From Bolinopsis microptera (Eukaryota > Ctenophora > Tentaculata > Lobata > Bolinopsidae): a DNA stretch of 64,000 bases. Of this stretch, positions 23,553-35,500 are shown piece by piece (positions within the stretch are counted from its first letter, which is position 1; every line of letters starts with the position of its first letter). Below the pieces are notes generated by a model that was given only the letters and a program-made list of their open reading frames with translations, searched no databases and had not been told where the DNA came from. The DNA lies in assembly GCF_026151205.1 (NCBI RefSeq), contig NC_087072.1, positions 1,757,375 to 1,821,374 of the forward strand, in the 5' to 3' direction. Position numbers and translations under genes: made by a program.

Positions 23553-26500
23553 TTACTCAATTTGTACGTACGTTGCATCAGTAGAAACACCACAGTTGTT
23601 ATCCTTTCTGCTCATCAGAACATAGCCCACATTTCCCCAGTGGGTTGACCAGCTGTTCTTCACAATCCAATATTGTTGTCCACCAAGAGTACCCCACCCA
23701 ACAGCTAGCACCGCGTGATCCAGATCTTCTGGGCCGTTCTCTGAGGGGAAGTAGGTGATTAAAATAGCATTTAATATTTACATATATATTTAATAGCATG
23801 TCATATTTAAATCAGGATTGTTGCAGATATTTGCAGTCAATATTGTGCACCACTAATTGTCCAGCATTACATGAGATTTAACTATAAATAGCACTCTGAA
23901 GCAAAACTTCACATATATGTATATAATAGCCATGTGTATACGCGTACTGCGTGACGCGCTTGTTTCACAAGCGTTGTTTCGGTCGCGCGCTACTGCAAGT
24001 TAGAGCAAAAGCAAAACCGAAACTCACTGCAAGCCTCCTCGTAGTAAACCCCACTCTCATAGAAACTGAGTGACTTGTGACTAGCGTCAATGTTGACAGC
24101 CACAGCTCCCTTGTTGAAGAGAGCTAGCTGGAGGTGCTCCTCTCCGGTTACGTTTGTGTAGCTAGATATCTTGACACGCTTCTCTGTCTTCTCGTAGTGA
24201 CAGTATCCGTCCTGTGCAGGGCAGATGTTTAGTGTTATCAAGTATGAGAAACAGTGTTACAGTGTGTCCTGTGCAGGGCAGATGTTTAGTATTATCAAGT
24301 ATGATAAACAGTGTTACAGTGTGGGTGTGATCGTTTACTTACTCCTACTTTGGGAAATACAAGAGAGGAGATGAGAGTTAAACATTATTGTGACGATTAC
24401 TAATCATTTAAAAATGGAAACTTTGTTGATGAAAATGAGCTATTTCTCAGAAATGGAAAGCACCATATCAAGGGGCAATTTTTTAGGTGTATAGCTATAA
24501 GGTTATAGTCTAGTGACAAATCGAAATTAGCTTCACAATATTATAAAAAATTATACAAAAATTAGAGAATTAACACTTCGTTAAAAACACTATTTCTAAT
24601 GAAGAAAGTACCTTTCAGAAAACACTGATTAGAAATACGTTAAATTGTTCAAGTACAAATGACAAACTCAACATTTCAGTTCATAACCTTTTCTCCTTTT
24701 AGCCATTGAATCGTTGTCTAAAACTAAACTTGTAAATGTTCAGCCTTCTTTCCTAAAGTAAAATATTCATTCTAGAACCACTATCTAAGGTTTTCACCCA
24801 TCTACAGCCACTTTTGCAGAGAAACACATTCTGAAACATTTTCTGATCCAGTTCTGGTATCCACTCATTCTTAACAGGTACACAAACGGGTTTATCGCAG
24901 AGTTCAGAAATATGGGGAAGAACTGCAGCAAGAGTGGGCCATAATAGTTGAAGTATCGAAGGTCAAAAACGTTCAATAACTCAGGAAAATCCCAAGAGAG
25001 AAACGAAAACATCTGGTAGACGAAGCAAGGAATATTACAAATCAGAAAAATAACAGTGAATATGGTAATTGTGACTGACACCCGGCGAAACTTCCGTTCG
25101 TCGACATTAAGTAAAGTAGCGCGAGTCATTAAAAACCAAGTGCTGGCAACAAAGCAGAAGAAAGTAATGAAGGAAGGCATGGTGAGCTGCAGTATTAACG
25201 ACACAGTGGCAGTATACTGTACAACGATCGGGGCGGTTTCGTAGAACTTGGCTGAACATAAACATGTGCTATTGACATATTGGCCGTGCTCCCATTCGAA
25301 AGAGATGTACGTCAAATCAAGTGCTATTAAAAGGAAAGCATATCCAGCAATGGCACTGATGACGGATGTACGTTTCAACGTTAGGTAGGGACATCTCATG
25401 GCAATAGTGCGGGTCACACAGATCATGGCTGCCAGGAAAATGGACATCTTTGCGGTAAAGGAGGAGACCAAGGTCCAGGCGGAGCAGAAGACATCCTTGT
25501 TGAAGATCATCGGATACCGATCATTAAGCAGAGATGCTATCACAGGAAAACTTGATGAAACAGTCAGGAAATCAACAGTGATTATGGCTAGGTACAGCAT
25601 GTTGTGAACAGACTGGTTTCTCTTGGGCCAGAAGTACCAGACTGCAGAACCGTTCCCCAGGAGACCCACTATAGTTCCTAGAATGAAGACCCAGCCAAGA
25701 AACTGGTCCGTTGTCCGGATTCCAAGCTCCTCCGTGTAGTAGTTATCCCAGTCAGGTCCCCAGCTAGGAATCTCAGCAGCTGATTCGGAACTATTCAACA
25801 TGGCGCTGGGATCTATATTAATTTTATAAGTTAGTTTTAAAGTAGTATAATATGGTATAACAACAGATGGTATCGTAATGAACAACCTGGACAACGCACA
25901 AAACTAAACAATCCCTAACACAAAACGAAACAAAACCCGACAAGACTACCCTTGGAGAAGTGGTTATCATGCGTATTCTAGATGGTATGATATTAATTAA
26001 TTAATGTCTAGGCGAGATTATTTAAAAAGTAATTTGCCATACTCATATATAAATTAATAAAATTCAAATCACACAAGTATGTTAAAGATAAGGTAACTTG
26101 TTAAAAATCTAACATAATATGGTACTTCATTATGAATGGCGACACCGCAAATGATCTGTATGTCACGTGGTAGGTTAAATAACAAATCAAGTGTTATCTT
26201 GCAAATTAACGTCTCAGCTCTACAATCTCAAAGAAGAAGATGTTGGACTAGGTGACGGGTGTCATCAAAGCTCGTGAGATAATACAGTAATACGCTTACT
26301 AAACAAATCAATTGAAGAGCCACCACGATTAAAACGAAGCCAAGTTTACAATCTGATGAGCGCGGGACATGAGACAACCGTTGTCATGGCAACCGTTGTC
26401 TCCGACAAAGTGGCATAGCAGAGAATGGTATGTAGGTATGGATTGGTATGTAAAGAATGGTATGTAACATTGTAACATAGGACAAATTCAGCCAAAAATC

Positions 26501-29500
26501 CAATAAAAAGTTTTGAAAAACTTAAAAAGCCAAGTGCTGACATTCTGAAAAGATAACAGAAAAAGTAACGAATACAGAGAAAGTGAGCTGCAGTATGAAA
26601 GCCACTACTATTATAACAATATAATGAACAACTATTGGCGCTACTTTGCAGTGACCAACTGCAGAACTATAACAATACACTGAACAACTATTGGCGCTAC
26701 TTTGCAGTGACCAACTGCAGAACCATCTTTTGAATAGCCAACCAAATTTCCCAAACAAATAAATGAACTGAGCCAAGAATGAGAAGTACAAATTCCAAGC
26801 TACTAAATGCTACTATAATAGCTAAATGTAGCTTTAGGTCCTATCTTTGTGTCATGCGTGAGTTGTTTTATTGATAATGTCGATCGGAGTAATTTGTGTA
26901 ACAAACATTTATCATAACGCACAACACCTTGCATCAGCATCATTGGAGTAGTCTGTAGTAACTATATTGTTACTAATCTAGTGACGTAGTGAGTGACGTA
27001 GTGAGTGACGTAGTGAGTGACGTAGTGAGTGGAGTGGTCTGTAGTAACTATATTGTTACTAATCTAGTGAATACAATATTGGCGCTGGTTTAAATACTGC
27101 ATAGATTACGGGTGGGGCACATGCTGCTGCTGTTTCTGCTACGTCAGTTCTTCAGTTCATAAAACATTCTAATTTAGTCTTATTGGTGATGAAATTAAAA
27201 AAAGGAATGATGACGATGGGGTTATCGCACAAAGGAATAATGGTAGGTATGTAGGACGTAGGTATTAGGTAAAGAAGTTGGGGCTATTGTAACTTGTACG
27301 TTGAGGTTATTATTTATTTGGGTGGGCCGGAAACCACGTAATCATATCCGTCAAAGTAATCAAGCCAATTCCATAGTTATCTGCTTGAAACAGCATTCGA
27401 TATTTGTAATAAGATTGAACAGAATTTTGGAAACATTATGAAATATTTGAGGATTTGTGACTTTGTGATGAGTGATCCATGATTATGTTTAATTAATCGG
27501 TCTGGTAATCAATAGCTAAAAAAGAGACGCACTACGCAGGCATAGTATAAACTGTGGAGGAGAGGTTAGATTTTGTAACATCAGTTAATCATATCCATTA
27601 GAAATCTAGAGACCCAGATGTATAAATGACGAAATAGCAGAATACATATTATGGAATAATAAATTATCAAACTAAATCACAACTAACCGCCATAAGGTAC
27701 TGTCCATATTCCTCCTCATAAGCAATACCTCCGTGTTTCAGCATCCACTCATACGCTCTCCACTCCTCCCCTCCGTCACACGCGTTGTTACCGTACCCCC
27801 ACGAGCAGTCCATTAAACTGAAGAGGAAATGTGTTAGTTGTTACCGTACCCCCACGAGCAGTCCATTAAACTGAAGAGGTAATGTGTTAGTTGTTACCGT
27901 ACCCCCACGAGCAGTCCATTAAACTGAAGAGGAAATGTGTTAGTTGTTACCGTACCCCCACGAGCAGTCCATTAAACTGAAGAGGTAATGTGTTAGTTGT
28001 TACCGTACCCCCACGAGCAGTCCATTAAACTGAAGAGGTAATGTGTTAGTTGTTACCGTACCCCCACGAGCAGTCCATTAAACTGAAGAGGTAATGTGTT
28101 AGTTGTTACCGTACCCCCACGAGCAGTCCATTAAACTGAAGAGGAAATGTGTTAGTTGTTACCGTACCCCCACGAGCAGTCCATTAAACTGAAGAGGTAA
28201 TGTGTTAGTTGTTACCGTACCCCCACGAGCAGTCCATTAAACTGAAGAGGTAATGTGTTAGTTGTTACCGTACCCCCACGAGCAGTCCATTAAACTGAAC
28301 AGAAAATGTGTTAGTTGTTACCGTACCCCCACGAGCAGTCCATTAAACTGAAGAGGAAATGTGTTAGTTGTTACCCTACCCCCACGAGCAGTCCATTAAA
28401 CTGAAGAGGAAATGTGTTAGTTGTTACCGTACCCCCACGAGCAGTCCATTAAACTGAAGAGGAAATGTGTTAGTTGTTACCGTACCCCCACGAGCAGTCC
28501 ATTAAACTGAAGAGGTAATGTGTTAGTTGTTACCGTACCCCCACGAGCAGTCCATTAAACTGAAGAGGAAATGTGTTAGTTGTTACCGTACCCCCACGAG
28601 CAGTCCATTAAACTGAAGAGGTAATGTGTTAGTTGTTACCGTACCCCCACGAGCAGTCCATTAAACTGAAGAGGAAATGTGTTAGTTGTTACCCTACCCC
28701 CACGAGCAGTCCACTAAACTGAAGAGGAAATGTGTTAGTTGTTACCGTACCCCCACGAGCAGTCCATTAAACTGAAGAGGAAATGTGTTAGTTGTTACCG
28801 TACCCCGACAAGCAGTCCATTAAACTGAAGAGGAAATGTGTTAGTTGTTACCGTACCCCCACCAGCAGTCCATTAAACTGAAGAGGAAATGTGTTAGTTG
28901 TTACCGTACCCCCACGAGCAGTCCATTAAACTGAAGAGGAAATGTGTTAGTTGTTACCGTACCCCCACGAGCAGTCCATTAAACTGAAGAGGAAATGTGT
29001 TAGTTGTTACCCTACCCCCACGAGCAGTCCATTAAACTGAAGAGGAAATGTGTTAGTTGTTACCGTACCCCCACGAGCAGTCCATTAAACTGAAGAGGAA
29101 ATGTGTTAGTTGTTACCGTACCCCCACGAGCAGTCCATTAAACTGAAGAGGAAATGTGTTAGTTGTTACCCTACCCCCACGAGCAGTCCATTAAACTGAA
29201 GAGGAAATGTGTTAAAAAGTGAAATTTTAGTTTATTATCGTACCTGCATGAGTATTTCGATAATTTTTAATGTTCAGTGTTTGACTTACTTTTGTTCAGA
29301 AAGAGATACTCTGTAGCCATATCGTTTAAAGAAGGCTCCTTCAATAGAACCCGTTGTAGCGAAAGACCAGCATGAACCACAGATAGCTTGATCTTTGACA
29401 GGACCGATGGCACCTGAGGGCATGGTTAGATTGTCACACTTACCAAATTTAAACTAGACTCGTCCCCATGTGGTGTCAAAGGAGTTTTTTAAAGGAATTT

Positions 29501-32500
29501 TGCTACTAATGAATCATTCGTAAAACAAAGTACAAACCCTCTACACGTTGGTCATAGTTTTCAGGGAGGTTTGCGTTTTTCATTTCTTCTTTCAAGAAAG
29601 GTTTTCCGTTATTTTGTTCACCCGAATACAGCTTTCCACGGAGCCTGTTGAAAGCCAAATTTAAAGAGCATCGCAGATTACAACTAAAAACAGGGTGACA
29701 AAAAAGGTGATGAATCAATCAGTCCAATCGTGGGGGCATGACTAATAACTTTTGAGCACAGATCAATCAGTAGGATTATACCTGGTGTGCTCATGAGGGA
29801 ACCAATCAGCCATGTGATTCTCACCAAGCTTGTAGGAGAGTCCTTGTCTGTTCTTTGAGTCAATGTATCTGGAAAGTGTTGAAATGGTTGGTAAACGGCC
29901 GTTACAATCTTCCATCATAGAATTGCTGTCATATTTATAAAGATCATAACGAGGTCCACCTAATAATAACTAATGTCTAAAATATCACAATGAAACTTGC
30001 AATAGATATCTATATATAAAGAATTCTATTACAAAATATGTGCTATGTTGCTCTGTGTCCAAATAAGTCTTTCAGAAGATTGGGCCAATTTTTGTGATTC
30101 TTCAAGAATTATTAAACCATATCTAGTCTATCCATTGCTAACCTATTTAAATACTATACTCGAAACCGTATTTCTGGCCTAAGATGGCCAATTTACTATC
30201 ATAAAACGAATTTATGCAATTAAATAAATGTGGTGGCACTTTCAAATTCTATGAGAAGATGAGATGGCCAATATTTTCCAGCATGGTTACGTACGTCGAG
30301 GCGCGCGCGTTAACATCACGTGCGAACAAACAATATAGCATCATAAAATTGTGTTCGCGCCGTCCATTTGCGCAATATTTGTGGTGTCACCGATATTTTG
30401 ACATCTGTGGCAAACGACTGCATTTCAAAGACTTCGTCATTACTCATTCCGTTCAGGCGGTGACTTGTGCGAATGTATTTCAGTACTTATTATATGAGCC
30501 AGGTGTTTATGCCTGAGTCCGAGAAAAGCATCTTACAGATCAATTTATGATGAAATTATTGCACCAGTGCCCAGTGGCCAGTGACCTCATTCTTAAATGG
30601 AGTTTCAGGAAGTTACATTAATGGATGGCGACTCAAACACCTTCCTAGTCCAGCTAGGCTCTGTACTTACGAGTTACTAAGGATCAGTACATTGGAAACA
30701 AACACTATACAGAATACATTGCTGTAACGAACTTGGATTATCTCATGCACTGTTTTTTGAAGAGGACCCATGACCAATATCCAACACGAAGTTCTCAAGC
30801 TTGGATCGTACTTCATTTTGGCTTCATCGATCAAACCTGCTGCACATCACTGCATGTCACATGAAGGATGTTGGTTGTATGCCTAACACACTTACTGAAC
30901 GGCTGTCTAAACAAGGGATCGAACGAGGAAGGTTAAACCTACTGCAAAACTGAGTCTTATTTGAAACCAAGACTTAAATTTTAAAACTAGTACAATACCT
31001 GATATTGTTACGATAAGCAGCGAATCTATCACTGTGCTCCTCTTTACTGCTGTATTTCTTGCCGTGGTTTCCCTTGAAATGGTTGAAATTCCCCTCATGA
31101 TCATGAACAGCTCCCACAATATCAGCGAATATATCAGTATGAATACCTGCAAGGTAATTTGATTATGAAAACGTAAGAATCTGCAGTTATGATCTAATCT
31201 CTGTCCCGGTTGGCTGGCATGTTGGCTGGCAAGATGAGCAGCCAGCATCTCTGCCAGCCAACTGAGTAATCTCAGAAATAAGGAAGATGAGGTCATGATA
31301 AGTTATAACTGACAGAGCCAGCTGACAGCTCCATTGCCAGCTCCATTGCCAGCCAAACGGGACAGCTCCACCTATAAATACTGCAGCTAGTGCAGCACTG
31401 CTCATTCTTTCAATTCACTCAAGCGTACGTTTTACTTTTGTTTTGTAGTCGTAACCACCAGTTATACACCATGTCTGATTCAGTGAGTCTATTTGTATAT
31501 ACTATTACCCTTCTTAATTCTTTATATATTATACTCTTATAACATTGCTTGCTCCTGACAATTAAAGATGTTTCTATGGCCTATAACCTATTGCGAGCTT
31601 ACTTTTCATTGTGACCCGACTTCTGGATCACCCTGTTTATATTTAATGATTTATTTTCTGTACATACTGTGCGCGCAATACTTTCTCTTATTTAATGGTC
31701 ATCAGAGACTCGTTACATACCACGAAATTAAAAAACACACGACTTATTCCGTCTAATTTCAGAGCAGTAAGACTCCATACCAAGGTCAGAGGAGAGTATT
31801 CGGTCACTTCCAGTGTCCGAGTTGCAAGCGAGGCTGGCAGAGCGGCAACTCTTGGGCTAACAACGGACAAATGTGTAACAAGTGCAATGTGATGGTGTAC
31901 CCCTACCAACAGAAGCCGCTAGAGAAAGTAGCAGGAGGGGAGGACAAGTGCAACCCCACTGTATCACACCCCCAGGGACTGTGTGGCAAGTGTAAGAAGC
32001 TGGGGTATCCTTGTACCAGACTGGGTACCAGACGTTATTAGGCAGCCACGTGATGTACCAGACTGGGTACCAGACGTTATTAGGCAGCCACGTGATGGAG
32101 TGGAAGAGAAACTTTCCTTTAAGGACTTTTTAATATGTTCAGACAATTGTTGCCCTGTTTTGACACTGCATATAGTGCATTATTTGGGGTTTTCCTTGTG
32201 ATACGGACACTGTGTGTCTTGCTTTTTTTCGGGCTCATTTTAATTAGGACATTTCTGACATCTCCACAAAAACTTATGTAATATTATTCTGTAAAAGTTT
32301 AATGTTTACAATGAGCAATCTGGAGACAGATAGTTTTAACAGATGTTTTTTTAAATATATAAACTTTATTATTAACACTAATAAAAAATAAATTGTATTA
32401 TTAATTTTCAAAGCGTATACAGTAAGTTATACACACCAGCAAGCCCGGGTCCAGGGTAGCCGTCACAGTCCAATGAAGCGTAGGGCTCCGAAAACAGGGC

Positions 32501-35500
32501 CTCTGGTATGTCATCTCCCTGAAATTAAATCATACTTATAACTAATATTATATATATATAACTTATAACTAATACTCGTGTAGGTTAGGAAACGTTCAGG
32601 TTGGTAATGATTAGATTATTTAAAACATTGTCAAAATGAATGATTAAATTAATGAATGATTAAATTAATGAATGATTAAATTAATGAATGATTATTCACA
32701 GCAGCTTATCAAATATCAATCTGATATTGTAAAAGTAACCCAGTGTGAGTGTGAGTGTTTAATAAACTCAATAACACCCACACACTACACAGGGTGTGTT
32801 GTCTACTAAATTACAACTTGTAAAGATTCTCTTAATTAGATAAGATTAAAGATTAGACTAACCGAAGAGTAGGTTGTGTAGTCGATAACATACTTGTCGA
32901 CATGTGACCCAGATATGATGTTGTAACCCTCCATCACCAGCTTAATCGGGTACGCATCTCCGTACACGTACAGTCTGAATAAATAACAGTAAATAAATAA
33001 GAATTAAGAATACATAATAATATTATGCGATTGGTTAGGATAAGCAATTAGATTAGGATATCGTATATTAGGAGTTCCAAATGCGGAGTGGCGACCACAA
33101 TACACACTGTGTATTACACAGTCACATTTACAGTACTTGAGTAGGTTTTGTTTATCATATTTTACTGTAACTCAACACTGAAAATTCGTTTCTAGAACAA
33201 AACTTCACTTTCTGAAGAATACCTTGACAACATGAGAAACCGCAAGTCAGAGTTGAATAATTAAAAAGTTCGGTGATATCATAAAATGAAACGCTTTTGG
33301 ATTTGGAATTAATTGATTTCTGATCCAAAAGCAAAAACTTGGCAAGCAGCTTGAATCACTAAATATGGTTTAAGTTTTAAGTTGCTACATGTGACATTAT
33401 CATAATAAGCATGACGCTTTTTTGTTACACGTACAAATAGCTCAGATTTAATAATATATATCCTTAACCTAACCCCTACCTAAGTACCACACTCGAATGT
33501 GCTCTAAAATTGGTTGACAAGCCAGCTGATGACCATTATAGCGGTTAAAATATGGGAGGTAAATAACTAAATAAGGCCCGCAATCCGCTTCCGCAGAAAT
33601 CTCTTCATATCACGACTACTCGACTAGTTTAAACATTTATAACATTAACATAATAAGCACAATATGTAGCGTCAAGGTGACCTACGTGATGTTAAACTGC
33701 AAGCAGCGGTTTAAATACGATCTTGCGAAACTCAATCACTGTACTATTTTTGTCTCCATGTTTTGCCGTACCGTTACTCTCAAGTAACTTGAAATAATAA
33801 CCAGTTTTCTTAGTACAATCCTCATGTTATATCATATTTCATACCTGTTGCCTTATCAGTTATTTTAACGTGGCAATATTTCACCATAAAATAGGGTTCA
33901 CAGTACTATCACTCGTACACTGCAACTGTACGTGTGTACTTGTGCTACTCAGTGCAGCTTATATTACATTGATAATTATATCTCTGTATCACACGTTTAC
34001 ATAACACGTGTAATATACACGTGTTATACACGTGTTATCACGTGTGATATACACGTGCTACCACGTGTTATCACGTGAAAGTGGAGCCCCCTGAGTCTCA
34101 ACTCGCACGTGGTACGAAAAGGGCGCTCTTAATTTCAAGGTAGATTTAGACAAGTAACAAAGTAAAATACGAACGTGTAGGTTTGAGTCAGGTGAGTACC
34201 GTTAGGGGTGTTCAAGTAGACCCATTTGTTACAAGATAACCCGTTAACCATCTCTGTTCCTACACTTGAGAACAGGCTGGTGTCCGGGAGTATTCCCTGA
34301 AATATACATTAATGAAATGTACTATGAGAGTATGAGCTGGTCCCAAGTCCAGACGCCATTTTATTCTTTGTAATTTTCAATAACCCTGTCTAGTCATTGA
34401 CTACTGATACTCTTATCAGCCGTCTACATCTTATTTCTTATACACTAGGTCGGTTCAAAAAACCTAAAGTCCGATGGAGTTGAGCCACGAAATTTTTCAA
34501 GGCAGTTTTTTAGCCAAGGCATCTACTATTAAGCTTTGGTAGGGAGCGATTGGAGCAACTTTAGGTTTTTTGAACCGACCTATTATACACACATCCTCAT
34601 TTTCTATAGATTACAGCACCGCAAAAACAGTTGCTCGTTTGTGTGGCGTTCTGAACAAATAACGACATATTTTTTTGCGTTATTATCTCACCTGAATATC
34701 AACTTCGTCGCCGGCATCGAATTCAGTTTTGAAGCAAGTGAGTTGGTTAGCCATCTTCTCGTTAGTCATAGGGGCTACTTTGTAGCCAGCTCCACCGGCT
34801 GCATCTACCACATTCTTTACCATACCATCGTACACATCTGCAGGGGAGAACACGTGGTTAGCATTGGGAGAACACGTGGTTAGCATTGAGAGAACACGTG
34901 GTTAGCATTGGGAGAACACGTGGTTAACATTAGGAGAACACGTGGTTAGCATTAGGAGAACACGTGGTTAGCATTAGGAGAACACGTGGTTAGCATTAGG
35001 AGAACACGTGGTTAGCATTGCATTAGGAGAACACGTGGTTAGCATTGGGAGAACACGTGGTTAGCATTGGGAGAACACGTGGTTAGCATTGGGAGAACAC
35101 GTGGTTAGCATTAGGAGAACACGTGGTTAGCATTAGGAGAACACGTGGTTAGCATTAGGAGAACACGTGGTTAGCATTGAGAGAACACGTGGTTAGCATT
35201 GGGAGTACACGTGGTTAGCATTGGGAGAACACGTGGTTAGCATTGGGAGAACACGTGGTTAGCATTGGGAGAACACGTGGTTAGCATTGGGAGAACACGT
35301 GGTTAGCATTGGGAGAACACGTGGTTAGCATTGGGAGAACAAGTGGTTAGCATTGGGAGAACACGTGGTTAGCATTGGGAGAACACGTGGTTAGCATTGG
35401 GAGAACACGTGGTTAGCATTGGGAGAACACGTGGTTAGCATTGGGAGAACACGTGGTTAGCATTGGGAGAACACGTGGTTAGCATTGGGAGAACACGTGG

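Noticed and set aside
26230-26350. Hydrophobic minus-strand reading ([20 protein letters not shown])
   Set aside because: Could be another GPCR relic, but I cannot align it to any helix of the neighbouring receptor.
30214-30516. 100-codon plus-strand frame in a protease intron
   Set aside because: No recognisable motif, hydropathy pattern or splice/promoter support.
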